Shown here: piece after piece, positions 31,248 through 41,259 of the stretch
Position numbering within the stretch: the first letter of the stretch is position 1
Layout of the letters: every line of letters starts with the position of its first letter
NCBI GenBank assembly: GCA_009767595.1
Contig: VSDK01020457.1
Coordinates: forward strand, 143,119-207,118
Length of the DNA: 64,000 nt
DNA from: Symbiodinium kawagutii
Lineage: Eukaryota > Sar > Dinophyceae > Suessiales > Symbiodiniaceae
Direction of reading: 5' to 3'
Notes under the pieces: generated by a model
What the model was told of the DNA's origin: nothing
The model's database searches: none
What the model saw: the letters and a program-made list of their open reading frames with translations, nothing else
Made by a program: the position numbers and the translations under genes

Positions 31248-31583
31248 CTAAGAACCGCCAGAAGAGCAGTCCGTTGGTCAATCATAATGATTCATTTGTT
31301 GATCAACAATAGCTACTAATGCTTAACACTCCGACCGTCATGTCTTTTTGTGGCTAACACTGGCAAACAATAGCCACCCATAATCCATGAACAATCAATC
31401 AAAACAAACAATAAGAATCAATAAGAATCGCCACCATAACATAATCAAGAATAATCACTACAGACTGTAAGCAATAACAGCCACCATAAAATAACAACCC
31501 CAAGATACCAACAAATCACCATATTCAAGCATAATCACCAGCACAATCACCAACAGAATCACTTGAATCATCACTGGCTCCAC

Positions 31584-31709
31584 TGATGACATCTTCGTTG
31601 AGGCCTGATCCCCGCGGCACGGACCGCCGGTGCCTGGTACTGAGCGTGCGGCCGTTTCACATGCCTGCGCCGTCGCAGCTTGGACCGCCGTGTGCCACTC
31701 CTCCAAGGC
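31584..31709 (-). CDS. candidate exon
   Basis: 42-codon minus frame, phase 0 at both ends: ALEEWHTAVQAATAQACETA then ARSVPGTGGPCRGDQASTKM. Acceptor CGTCGCAAG|G; donor TCA|GTGGAG. The N-terminal half looks helical. Confidence 0.65.
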
Positions 31710-32188
31710 CTTGCGACGGTCACGAAAACATCAGCCCATCATTCTGCGTTCTGAAGCCTGTGGTTTTTTATATCTATATGTATTGTATCTTATATTATTA
31801 TATCTATTTAGATGTACATATCTATATCTATCAGTTTGTCAGTGATGCTGTAATGGTTGATGATTCTATTGATTTGATAGCTACAGAATGATGATCACGC
31901 TTGTTCGGATATACACGGATGGTTCATGATCATGGCCAACCAATGGTATGTCGATATTCAACGGTTTATGGGTACCATGAAACGATAATGACTATCTTGA
32001 GGATAGGCCTGAATTAGTGGCATATCAACAGTCAATCAATCACTCAGGCTTAGTAAAGGCTAATGAACCATATATGGTATGAGTTCATGGCTAAGGGATC
32101 TAATCCACAGTCACTATTGATGGCCAAGCACTCTCATGATGAAGGGTACGGCCGGCACGGCTGATAATGGTTCTGGGCAAAGCTTCAT

Positions 32189-32286
32189 GTCGTTTTCTTG
32201 AAATAGGGAACCCCTAAAATGTTGGTTCATTGCTATTAATGCTTAATTCTGGTTGATTTTGGAGTGACCCTATTTCAAGAAACGAC
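32189..32286. mobile_element. 98-bp MITE-like inverted-repeat element
   Basis: Left end GTCGTTTTCTTGAAATAGGG and the complement of the right end GTCGTTTCTTGAAATAGGGT match over about 25 bp. Too small to code. Member of the family also seen at 36738, 44832 and 60944. Confidence 0.7.
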
Positions 32287-32611
32287 CGTATGGTTGATGA
32301 TGGACAAGAGTTGTGTCCAATGCTGCGCGAAACATGTTTTGAATATGGAAATCCTTTTTTGGTTACAGCAGCTTGAGGGTGGTCATCAGCATTCGTGTGT
32401 GATGGCCATGTCATCAACGCACATGTGGCAAATGTAGCAGGTATGAGTGATGCACCTACATATGTATACAAAACGCATACAAGTATGTAAGTACAACCGA
32501 TTCAAACATATCAAATCAAATATTCACGCAATCACGAAGATGTACAAATGTGCCGGATCTTTCATGGAAATCCAACCCAACAGCTGCACAGAATGGGTCT
32601 ACAAATCCAAC

Positions 32612-32665
32612 CCAAGCAGTTCGCCAGGGGAAGTCCAGAGGGGTCAGTTCTCGGGGGGCTCTCGG
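32612..32665 (-). CDS. possible short exon
   Basis: Minus frame ESPPRTDPSGLPLANCL between acceptor TTTGTGGTAG and donor TTGG|GTTGGA. A long plus-strand frame also crosses this island, so the strand is uncertain. Confidence 0.35.
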
Positions 32666-32889
32666 CTACCACAAACGGTCGTCAGTTTGGTTGACCCTCT
32701 GGTAGATCTGGCAGATCGAAGTTTCCACCTTGGTGACTTTCCAGCTTTCAAATGACCACAAAATACGAACCATCAAATTTTCACAAATTTTCATCCATTT
32801 CATTTCCTGTTTGAAATCTTACACCTTTCAGCAGATTTCAGCAGCACCCTCGGAATGTACACTGCGACCCCAGGTCCACGGTGCCGGAC

Positions 32890-33003
32890 CTGTTCATGGC
32901 GTCGTTGGAGTAGATTTTGCCCCATGCCCTCGGCCAACATCTGCTGTGCAGCAAGTGCCCAAGGACCTACGCAACGGTTGCGGCTCCAGGGGCCTGCTAG
33001 GGC
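32890..33003 (-). CDS. candidate exon, in-phase chain
   Basis: 38-codon minus frame, phase 0 at both ends: ALAGPWSRNRCVGPWALAAQ then QMLAEGMGQNLLQRRHEQ. Acceptor GACGGTCCACCAG|G; donor AACAG|GTCCGGC. Continues 33168-33292 in phase. Confidence 0.7.
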
Positions 33004-33167
33004 CTGGTGGACCGTCAAACAAGGATCAACCAACTATGCCATTGCTAGGTGGTTGAATGGTTGAAGTCATATTGGTAGGTGGTTGAAGTCATGCCCTCAA
33101 CCATCTATCAACCAATATGTTTATGATCATGAGCCCTCTGGCAAAACATTGCAATGAAACAAAAAAC

Positions 33168-33292
33168 AAATTTGGTCTGTAGATGCTTCTGCCAATGGTG
33201 GATTTTGCCTTTGCTGCCATACTGCTGGAAACGCGAAAAACCCTTCCAGCCGTCTGGGCTTGGATGAGCATCCCTGTTGGCAGGGTCCAGCT
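33168..33292 (-). CDS. candidate exon, in-phase chain
   Basis: Minus frame LDPANRDAHPSPDGWKGFSR then FQQYGSKGKIHHWQKHLQTK. Acceptor GGAAACTGAG supplies the two bases needed after 33961-34126; donor TTT|GTTTTTTG. Two other frames are open but fit neighbours less well. Confidence 0.65.
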
Positions 33293-33960
33293 CTCAGTTT
33301 CCAGAAAGGTAATCTGCTAACCAAATTTTGCTAAATTTATCACTGGCACTTCTCAATGATCTTTCCAACGTAGAATCTGCATCGTTCATGGTTCAACAAT
33401 CCAGCATCAAACAGCCCTCAATTCTTGGTTCATCCATGTTGGTATAAATGAAGAGTGGTCACCCCAAACATTTGCTGATCCCGCCATTATTGGAGCGTAT
33501 AATGATAATCCCATAGCAATTTGTTTGGGACTGTCATTGCTGGGATGTCCATGTCAATAACCCTGTATATTTAATGGTGTATTATCACCTGTGGTGAAAC
33601 TGATGGTGGTTTATTGAACGATCAGCCAACCATCAATAGCCATCGTTATACACATTTTTTCCTTTACAAATCAGCATTTAATCGTTACGCAATGATTTAT
33701 CACACATAACCATTATCTATATAACCATGACCATGAGCAATGATTAATCCCCCACTAATATCTTAGGATTGTAGGATTGACTATCGTCAACTATCACTGT
33801 GCCAGTTTCTTTACAAAATGCTAATTACTAAGCATCATTCATCATCAATGAAACGTCAATGATCTACTACCAACTATCATCATGAACAATCTCTAACCAT
33901 CCTTCATTATTGCCAGCCAACTATTCACCATCATTAATCAACCATTGTCAAATGTGTCAC

Positions 33961-34126
33961 CGCCCGAGCTTTCTGCGGTTTTCGTCGCCCGACCTGTGAG
34001 TGACAGGTTGGCGGCGAAACTGGTGGCGGAGACTTCCAGGAGATTCATCAACTGCCTGGAGCTGGGTGGTGCAACCGGGGATCCCATAGAAATCAGAAGC
34101 AGAATGGCAAAGGCCGTGATGGTGGA
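33961..34126 (-). CDS. candidate exon, open on both strands
   Basis: Minus frame between acceptor TTTGCCCATGTAG and donor GGGCG|GTGACAC: TITAFAILLLISMGSPVAPP, a possible membrane segment, then NLLEVSATSFAANLSL. It joins 33168-33292 in phase. The plus strand carries an equally open, more charged frame (RLAAKLVAETSRRFINCLEL) without splice neighbours, so the strand is not settled. Confidence 0.45.
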
Positions 34127-34609
34127 CTACATGGGCAAAGACCACATGCTTGAACCACAAGAATTCTGAATGGTAACAAATATCCATGATCATATACAAA
34201 TATACTCGTTATCATGGTGAGAATGGTGATGGGCCATTGCAATGAACCGATTATAAGGAGCGTGAATGTTTTTGAATGGTACAACCACTGAATGTCAAAC
34301 CATACAATCATTGATGTGCTAATGGTTTTTCAGTGGCATTGCTGGATGAATGTGGTTGACGATTATGAACATAAAATTGGATTCTGAAGGATTTTGAATA
34401 TTGTTGATGATTCAGAACAATTATGCATATCATGAAAGACTCACACCATAGTACTATCATTGATGGAACTACAGTATCCCTACTGTATTGTTCGTTACTG
34501 ACACATATTAGCTAGCCATCGACAGCCATTGCTTGCCATCAATGGCTTGGTTGATTGGTTTGCTTTTGGTTGTTGGTTGTTGATTCTTTGTTGCCGGTTG
34601 CTGGTTGTT

Positions 34610-34730
34610 ATTGTTGGGTTTGGTTGTGGTTGTCCTTGCGGTTGTGATTGTGGTTGTGGTTGTGGTTGTTGTTGTTGTTGTTGTCGTTGTTGTCATTGTC
34701 GTTGTCGTCGTTGTCGTTGTTGGCTGTGCT
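34610..34730. repeat. GTT-rich microsatellite
   Basis: Imperfect GGTTGT/GTT/CGTTGT repeats over about 120 bp. Confidence 0.9.
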
Positions 34731-34985
34731 TTTCCTGTTGGTGAATGTAAAATCATTTATCCATGCCAAACCTGATCACTTTGGACTGGAAAGGACAAGT
34801 ATTCGCCGACCCAGGAGCTGGTCGACTTTCAGCTGAGCTGCTTGCACTGCAAGTTTTGGACAATGAACACCATCATTCGTGGCATTGTTGTTTCACAACT
34901 GCTAGTTGAACCAGCGTCTTGCCCATCCATCCCGTTAATGGAGATGCCATTGACCTTTAAAGTGGCCTATTCATGGCTGTTCTAC

Positions 34986-35068
34986 CGTTCCCGAATGCTC
35001 CAATTCTCTGGCTCCTTGACTGCTTCCCCCTGTAGGATCTGTGGACCGCGCAGAATGGGTCCCTTCCA
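34986..35068 (-). CDS. candidate exon
   Basis: Minus frames QWKGPILRGPQILQGEAVKE and EGTHSARSTDPTGGSSQGAR both open. Acceptor CCAACAATCAG; donor AACG|GTAGAACA. Confidence 0.45.
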
Positions 35069-35459
35069 CTGATTGTTGGCACCCGAACTTTTGGTAGTGA
35101 CTGCCACAGTGACTGCTGAGCAGAAGGACCGACTGTGTGTGCTATCAATCATGAACCAAAGTTGATACCAACACTAATGAGCATCTTCTGCTCAAGAAGT
35201 GCAGACTCATTCCTTGTGCGCAGCAATGTGCATGTGAGATGCTATGCACAACATGCGGACCCAAACAAGCAGTATCAACCTATTTAATCGTAGATAATCC
35301 CTACGCTTGATGATCCCATTCCTAGCATTTCCTAGCGATGTTATCATAGATGATATTGTCAACCTACACAAGCGTGGATAATCCCTAACTTCCAAACCTG
35401 TATCATCAAGTGATCAACCAATATCGTGTAATCGGTTGATACACTCCCTGGAGACCCAC

Positions 35460-35549
35460 CTGGAAACCATACGCAGGAGGGCCCTGTCGCCCTTGACATC
35501 AAGGAAGACAAAGTAAATGTAAAGCTCCTGGAGCAGTGCTGGTGACCAG
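35460..35549 (-). CDS. candidate exon
   Basis: Minus frame WSPALLQELYIYFVFLDVKG then DRALLRMVS. Acceptor ACCAACCTCAG; donor TCCAG|GTGGGTC. Alternating hydrophobic residues suggest beta structure. No family named. Confidence 0.65.
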
Positions 35550-35667
35550 CTGAGGTTGGTTGGTCGTTGATGTTGCTTCATACTTTTTGATCTTGGTTGA
35601 TGATTGTTGATGTTAATATTGCTAGGTGATATCCCTATCAGCAACAAGTTTGGTCAACTACCACGGA

Positions 35668-35906
35668 TTAAAAATGATGGGATGCCCCAGCAAGAATACT
35701 AGGGATGCAATGACGATATTTCCGTGCTGCTGAGTCGATCAGGACATTGTGTCCGCAATCCCCCATTAACCCTTGACCCAGACTCTGGACCTCCTTAACC
35801 TGTATATATTTTCCGAATTCCTGACTAAACCAGCCGTGTCTTTGGGAGTACTGGGCGGCATGAGGCTTGATGGAACATGATGCAACCCCGTAGCCAAACA
35901 TCACAG
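35668..35906 (-). CDS. candidate exon(s), two competing frames
   Basis: A 78-codon minus frame (MFGYGVASCSIKPHAAQYSQ, WFSQEFGKYIQVKEVQSL, ending SHHF-TAA) overlaps another minus frame (CDVWLRGCIMFHQASCRPVL) that stops exactly at a donor CTG|GTTTAG at 35825-35830. The second frame fits the phase of exon 35931-36091. Acceptor GACGAG at 35907. Confidence 0.4.
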
Positions 35907-35930
35907 CTCGTCATGGGCCCTGAAAATCAC

Positions 35931-36091
35931 CTGAATTGTTCGAGGGAAAATGATTTCACTCTACGAAAACCATAGCTTTTGCTGTTCCACCTTAGCTTTC
36001 CATGGCGGCCATCGTGGATGAAGGTAGTGATCCTGGTGATCTTGAAATCAGCTATCAAATAGCTATCAACATCTTGGTCGGCACTGGCAAG
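35931..36091 (-). CDS. candidate exon
   Basis: 53-codon minus frame LASADQDVDSYLIADFKITR through WNSKSYGFRRVKSFSLEQF. Acceptor TTTCTACACCAG; donor TTCAG|GTGATTTTC leaves two bases. Confidence 0.6.
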
Positions 36092-36171
36092 CTGGTGTAG
36101 AAAGAGTCTTGGTTAACAGTAGAGATAAGCTGAGCTCGCACGACTCGCAAGCCCTTCTTATGGTTGGTTGG

Positions 36172-36228
36172 TCTTGGTTGGTAGGGCTTCGAATCCGCCA
36201 AAAAGAATCACTCTGCCACTCAGCACAT
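36172..36228 (-). CDS. possible small exon
   Basis: Minus frame DVLSGRVILFGGFEALPT after acceptor GATGGTGCTTAG. The GRVILFGGF string resembles one Kelch blade, but one short match proves nothing. No GT donor at the left limit, so the boundary is approximate. Confidence 0.3.
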
Positions 36229-36522
36229 CTAAGCACCATCTACCCATCTGATGGCTCGCTTGTATAATCTTATGGGATGACAAAACAACAATAAGCATGA
36301 TGAACAAATATGAACAACCATGCAGCAAATGGTTGACCCATAAGCAGCCAATCAACACTAAATAAGGGGCTTGAATATCAACGACCAACAGTAGCCATCA
36401 ACAATTCATTTACTATCAGGAACCATCACCACAATTCATTGACCATCATCAACCATCAGTACCTCACTACCCATCGTTGAGAACTCTTAACACAAAAAGT
36501 GATGCTCAACTGCTACACCCAC

Positions 36523-36694
36523 TGGCGGCCCTGAGCACCAGACCCAAATCTCTTTGCAGCGACGGCGGAACGCCTTGCAAAAACGGAAAGGCAGCGGGTT
36601 NNNNNNNNNNNNNNNNNNNNNNNNNNNNNNNNNNNNNNNNNNNNNNNNNNNNNNNNNNNNNNNNNNNNNNNNNNCGGTTCAGCCAGTCGTGCCT
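36523..36694 (-). CDS. candidate exon cut by an assembly gap
   Basis: Right of the gap: acceptor AAAAATCAG then EARLAEP. Left of the gap: NPLPFRFCKAFRRRCKEIWV then donor CCGCCA|GTGGGTG. 74 N lie between, so the frame across is unknown. Confidence 0.4.
36601..36674. other. assembly gap (74 N)
   Basis: Run of N within a GC-rich, probably coding island. Confidence 1.
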
Positions 36695-36737
36695 CTGATT
36701 TTTCCATCATGAGTATCACTCAACGATTGTTCATATG

Positions 36738-36844
36738 GGTTTTTATCAAAATTCTCAAAATAGGGGTACCCCCAAATCATCCAATTTCAATCATTTATTG
36801 TAATAACCCTCCATGTTTGGGAGTCCCTATTTTGAGAAACGCCC
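36738..36844. mobile_element. 107-bp MITE-like inverted-repeat element
   Basis: Left end TTCTCAAAATAGGGGTACCC (36772 area, after a small insertion) pairs with right end GGGAGTCCCTATTTTGAGAA. Same family as 32189-32286. Confidence 0.7.
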
Positions 36845-37324
36845 ATGTGAAAGGTTACATTGTGAATGGCCATGATAACCGTTAAGCGATGATATGTGAA
36901 TGGTTACGACCTCACAATTTGTGTTGAGCTTGTCACTTTCAACTGCCTCAAGGTAGTCTTGAGCTGTTGCTGTGCACAAGTGGTGGCAAGGCACCACCAA
37001 CCAGTATTATGGGAGCAACCTGGTAGTTTTGAACATGCCAACAGTTTATTACCAGGGTTGGTCGCCAACAATGGTTGCATGGTAATCCAGTTGCAACCAT
37101 TGATGATTTCTGAATATCGGAATGTTGTTCTGTTCATGTTGGACTTTGAATGTTGTTGACTCTTGATCCTTCGGTCAATATGAAACAATCTGCAAATGAT
37201 GGAATTCCCAGATGTGGTGGTTTCCCTGAAAAAACCTCCCCCCAAAAATGGGATGGTTCCCAAATGGTCGAACTCCCAAATGGTGACCCTTTGTCACATG
37301 GGTGATGTTGGGCACCGTGTTGAC

Positions 37325-37420
37325 CTGATCCTTCTGGGATCGCTGGAAGTTTCAAGGACATGTTGCCATGGTTCCCTGAACACTGGGCTGAATATACCAC
37401 TTATGTCGACATCTCTCACC
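37325..37420 (-). CDS. candidate exon
   Basis: Minus frame VRDVDISGIFSPVFREPWQH then VLETSSDPRRI. Acceptor CCAAGATCACAG|G; donor ATCAG|GTCAACA. Confidence 0.6.
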
Positions 37421-37820
37421 CTGTGATCTTGGTTGGTTGAAGTTGGTTGTATGTCTCTCGCTTGGTATTTCGTGATGCAAGAGATATCGGCTAACAACTA
37501 ACCCTAAAGCTAATAGTTGTTAGCATGCGCTGGTTATTGGCATTTGTTAGTTGCTGGAGAATGGTACATCTCCAGCTCTTATTGAACCACCCTCAGTACT
37601 ACCAGCTGGTGCTCTACCATCAAGTTTCAGCTCGCTTCACGGCTGGATCTCCCATCAACCATGAAGAATTATATCCCAACCATCATTGGCCATTAGCCAT
37701 TGTCAATCACCATTTGCTATAACTTGTGCCATGACGTGGCTGTTTATCGTGATAATTAGCAGTTAATTACCATTAGTTGGATTATTTATCGTAAATTAAC
37801 AGCTGCAGACATGTGCATAC

Positions 37821-37942
37821 CGTTCCAAACAGCTCATTCCTCGATGGCTGCTGGTTGCTTCAGTGAGTCCATCGGCGCGCCAGAGCCTCGATATCGCTGC
37901 GCCACTGTCCCAGCAAGCCTTCCTGCGCGCTGACGACGCTTG
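37821..37942 (-). CDS. candidate exon, three open frames
   Basis: Acceptor CAACGGTGATCAG; donor AACG|GTATGC. All three minus frames are largely open (QASSARRKACWDSGAAISRL; SVVSAQEGLLGQWRSDIEAL). Only the first reaches the GT donor without a stop. Confidence 0.45.
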
Positions 37943-38449
37943 CTGATCACCGTTGGGCAGAGGGAATGGTTGAGGGAAACCGCGGTAACCGCTAGGAGCA
38001 ATGAATAGCAGCAATGGTAGTGACCACTAGTAACCAACCAATAATAACCAACAATGACTGATGTAACAACCAGTAATAACAATAGTCTATAGTAGTACCA
38101 AAGTAGTGAGCCTTAGGAATTGCTATCAGCTGCTATCACTGCCAATTCTTGTTATTGTCATCTACCATCATCTACTATCATCTACCAGTACTTGCTGTTG
38201 CTACTGCTGGTTACGACTTACTGGTTAAGACTATTGCTAGTTGTTATGTTGTTACTATTCAGTACTGCATGGCTAACCACCTGTTGCTAATGACAATTGC
38301 TACATGCTACTACCAATAATGATAGTCACCAGGGGTATTGCTTTTACTATTGATGTTTTGATTACACTTTTCTATCAGAATCATACTTTTTTGCAATTTT
38401 TCCTCCAGGACTATTTCTACTCGCTAATTGGTATTCCTCCAGGGTGCAC

Positions 38450-38520
38450 ATCCCGCGCCGCGGAAGTCTCCTCTGTGAGGAGAGGCTCGTCGGAATGCAA
38501 CTCCTGAAACGCTCCCCGCG
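38450..38520 (-). CDS. candidate exon
   Basis: Minus frame RGAFQELHSDEPLLTEETSA then ARD. Acceptor TTGCCATCCCAG; donor GGGAT|GTGCACC. Confidence 0.6.
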
Positions 38521-39511
38521 CTGGGATGGCAAGGATGGCAAAGATGGCTGAAAATATGGATGGTGCCAAGTAATATTGTAATCATTGAACGTTATAAGTG
38601 GTTAACAATAATTGTTTGTAAATTAAATATTTGATATGGTGGCTAAGACACTAGTCATGCCCAAAGCAGAGATCAACAAAAAATGTCTAGATCAAGCTGA
38701 TTGGCTGAACAGCACCGACATTTTTTAAAAAATATAGTTGCAAGGAGCCGTATTAATTTTGTTGATGGCGCTTATCCTCTAACCATGAATTCACCAATAC
38801 ATCATGGTTAACCATGTTACTCTAGTTGTTAGAAATGACCTATCCTCTAGCATCAATCCTTTTTTGTGAGCCTCAGTACGAATCATGATCACCAACCAGT
38901 GATTCACCACTACGTACACGAACTCCTCATCGCACTCCTCATCGTTTAATCATTGTGAGCTTTGATGAATTTTGGTAGGCAATGATTTCATGTAGCTGGC
39001 TAAGAACTTTTTGTTGCCTTCTTGTTTCTTGCTTGCTTGTGATTATCCTGAAGCTGTCATTGATCATCAATTGGAACTCTGCCACCATTAACTGGCTAAC
39101 CATTATATAATCATCATTGATAAATCTAGGCCATTCTGCTTCCTTTGTCAACGACTAATCGGACACCAACCGCCACCACTATCAAGTGGACCAAACGGTT
39201 GACAAGAACCCACAGTATCCCCCTAGTACCGCACTAGTCATTTTTGGTTCATTGACCTTCAACCATCAACCATGAACTAAGCATCACTTAACCATCAACC
39301 AGCTGATTAACCAGCAACCATCCATCCATCAGTAATGGTTGACGCATGTACCGTCCCTCCGCAACAGGGCTTCACCATCCCATGGCAACCGCCTTCAAAG
39401 TATTAATGGTTATCAGCCCTACTGTTGCTTATTATCCCTCTTACTATCCATTGTGAACCGTTGGTAAACCTTATAATGTTAACCATGAAACTCCCAAGGT
39501 TTGTAATTGAC

Positions 39512-39701
39512 CGCTGAACGTGGGCGCGCATGGCTTTCTCTGACGACGTGACTTGCACCAGAGGAACGTCAACATTCAATGTGGCCACTGCTGTTCCAAG
39601 AAAATCTCGTTCTGCCTCCCCATATTGCTTCACATCACCTGGAAATGAAGCCTTCAAGACCGCCGCCCCCTCCAAGTATTGCCTGCCGATGAGTTCTGAA
39701 T
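39512..39701 (-). CDS. candidate long exon
   Basis: 62-codon minus frame DSELIGRQYLEGAAVLKASF, PGDVKQYGEAERDFLGTAVA, VTSSEKAMRAHVQR. Acceptor TGACGCCAAG; donor CAGCG|GTCAATT. The same frame runs on about 12 codons. Helical, charged; a BAR-like helix is conceivable but unproven. Confidence 0.65.
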
Positions 39702-39875
39702 CTTGGCGTCAGCCAGAATCCGTTCTGATTCGCGAGTCGTCATGAAGTTTTTGGATATGCCACGGACGAAGTCCGCATGCACAACCAGGAACGTCAGGAT
39801 TGTCTGGTGACATTAGCATTCACAGATGCATTCCTGTCCCCGTCTCTGATTTTGAGAGAACTTTATGGTCATCAC

Positions 39876-39981
39876 GCTTTCGGGCAAATCGCATGGCATC
39901 AGCATCGTCGGAGAGTATGTGATCTTAACTCCGAATATCGTGCAGCGTTCATCAACCTTCTCCTGCATCTCCAATCCTGCC
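39876..39981 (-). CDS. candidate exon, in-phase chain member 3
   Basis: 35-codon minus frame AGLEMQEKVDERCTIFGVKI then TYSPTMLMPCDLPES. Acceptor GGCTGAAGCAG|G; donor AGC|GTGATGA. Follows 40047-40108 across a 65-nt intron in phase. Confidence 0.6.
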
Positions 39982-40046
39982 CTGCTTCAGCCGCTGTATG
40001 GAACCGTGGCAGCGATACATGTGTGCTCTGCAGGTTGAAGACGAAC

Positions 40047-40108
40047 CGGTTGTCGGAGAAAGTCTTCAGCGAAGTTTCCAAGATGTCCGACCGCAAGATC
40101 GTCTTGAG
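40047..40108 (-). CDS. candidate exon, in-phase chain member 2
   Basis: Minus frame LKTILRSDILETSLKTFSDN. Acceptor TTATGCGGAGCAG (phase 0); donor AACCG|GTTCGTC. An alternative donor GTATCG lies 28 bases further. Confidence 0.6.
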
Positions 40109-40166
40109 CTGCTCCGCATAATCACATCACAACACACTTTAAAACCACAAAACATCACAAAACCAC

Positions 40167-40253
40167 CAACCACTTGAAGCCATCCCAGGGCACGGCCTTA
40201 CAAAGACACACGATGGCCCCCTCGACGTCGCAGACGAAGCGACGCATTGCCGC
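40167..40253 (-). CDS. candidate exon, in-phase chain member 1
   Basis: 29-codon minus frame, phase 0 at both ends: AAMRRFVCDVEGAIVCLCKA then VPWDGFKWL. Acceptor CATTTGTTCAG|G; donor TTG|GTGGTTT. High G/C at third codon positions. Joins 40047-40108 across a 58-nt intron. Confidence 0.7.
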
Positions 40254-40516
40254 CTGAACAAATGGGTGATGGGTTGATGGCAGGACAAATGTGGCTACAC
40301 ATACGGTTAGAACAATGGCTAACAAGAGCTGAATAGTTGGTGAATGATGGTTAATAATGGTTTGTGATGGATCAATGGCTAGTCAATTATGGTGGACACT
40401 TAATTGATGGTGAATCAGCTCAGCAGGCTGATGGTTGAGTGATGGTGAACCGATGATGAGTGGCGGTGGATCAATTCTGACTTTGGTGAATTAATAGTGA
40501 ATGATGACTAGTCAAC

Positions 40517-40639
40517 GCTTAATGATGATTCGGCAGTGTTCATCAGCTGGTGAATCTTCCTTGAGATTTTGTCGCCATCGAGGTACCCCCAAAGGTTGGA
40601 TTGGTCAATGATGGGATGACGGACGAGGTATGATTGAAC
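40517..40639 (-). CDS. candidate exon
   Basis: 41-codon minus frame VQSYLVRHPIIDQSNLWGYL then DGDKISRKIHQLMNTAESS. Acceptor GTACCCAAAG|G; donor AGC|GTTGAC. The frame is open for about 50 more codons to the right (to 40780), so it could instead be one 96-codon exon. Confidence 0.5.
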
Positions 40640-40711
40640 CTTTGGGTACCGGCGCATATACAATATTAAGCGTGAATCATATGACGGTGTTGTTCTTTCA
40701 TGCAATACTAC

Positions 40712-40780
40712 GCGTAACGCCCAGCATTTGTGCATTTGCCAAAGAGTGTCCAGAGCACGATGTCGTAGTCGCAAGATATC
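40712..40780 (-). CDS. candidate exon after a 34-nt intron
   Basis: Minus frame ISCDYDIVLWTLFGKCTNAG between acceptor CTGGCCCAG|G and donor ACGC|GTAGTA. In phase with 40815-40942 if the 34 bases 40781-40814 (GTGAGC...CCCAG) are spliced out. Competes with the 96-codon frame mentioned for 40517-40639. Confidence 0.45.
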
Positions 40781-40814
40781 CTGGGCCAGCCCCACAAAAC
40801 ATCTAACAGCTCAC

Positions 40815-40942
40815 CCCCAAAACCATGCGGACATTGAGCCATACACGGTGACAAAATCGCTGCTGCTGCTGGCAAGAACCAACAGCACACCTGTCTCGCC
40901 CACGTCATTGAGATGCAGTGCAAATGTTGGGCATTGGTCGTA
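40815..40942 (-). CDS. candidate exon between two very short introns
   Basis: 42-codon minus frame YDQCPTFALHLNDVGETGVL then LVLASSSSDFVTVYGSMSAW. Preceded in the same frame by TAG, which is the end of a 33-nt GT...AG segment (40943-40975). Donor GGGG|GTGAGC. Strongly protein-like; family not recognised. Confidence 0.6.
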
Positions 40943-40975
40943 CTACTCAGGAGGGGTGACAGTCATCACCAGAAC

Positions 40976-41089
40976 CTGTGCTCCGCCTTTCCGAGCTTTA
41001 GCCAAAGCCGTTTCGCCCTGGGTAGCCTTCTGCATGGATCTCGCCCATAATGATGTGATCCTGCCTCGACCCGGAGCATCGGTGGCTAT
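40976..41089 (-). CDS. candidate exon
   Basis: 38-codon minus frame, phase 0: IATDAPGRGRITSLWARSMQ then KATQGETALAKARKGGAQ. Acceptor TTATTTGAAG; donor CACAG|GTTCTGG. Reads into 40815-40942 in the same frame except for one TAG. Confidence 0.6.
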
Positions 41090-41155
41090 CTTCAAATAAT
41101 ATCAATGTTCTTCTGAACGCTCTCCCTGACCATGGCTGGAAATCTCCACATTCAC

Positions 41156-41259
41156 CGCCGTCCAATCCACAGCAACGCTTCTCCAAAAGCTAAGACAGGA
41201 CCGTCAGTCCGGTCGACGGCCACACCCGCCCTCCAGTAGGCGGCATGGCAAAGGTTCAT
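41156..41259 (-). CDS. candidate exon
   Basis: Minus frame MNLCHAAYWRAGVAVDRTDG then PVLAFGEALLWIGRR. Acceptor TTAGCCGCATAG; donor CGGCG|GTGAATG. The end phase does not fit the chosen start of 40976-41089. Confidence 0.6.

Larger units (their letters stand above)
21308..36522. other. spacers between exon islands, middle block
   Basis: Same vocabulary as the left block. G-rich (TGGTGAATGATGG) stretches: 21960-22560, 23600-24180, 25000-25640, 26960-27500. C-rich (CCATCAACC) stretches: 22990-23400, 24560-24850, 26000-26130, 30500-30600. It contains CAT (23277-23358), GAT/GGT (27440-27500) and GTT (34610-34730) microsatellites, a 79-bp-period repeat (25654-25804) and an inverted-repeat element (32189-32286). 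28360-28560 has several open minus frames I could not bound. 34811-34846 may hold a 36-bp minus exon. Confidence 0.55.

Noticed and set aside
34508..34756. Thr-rich minus frame with a run of Thr codons
   Set aside because: Translation of the GTT microsatellite.
35831..35906. CDVWLRGCIMFHQASCRP as protein kinase subdomain IX
   Set aside because: No HRD or DFG motif in upstream exons and a longer competing frame exists; a single motif is not enough.
36172..36228. Kelch repeat protein
   Set aside because: One GRVILFGGF string without further blades in neighbouring exons.
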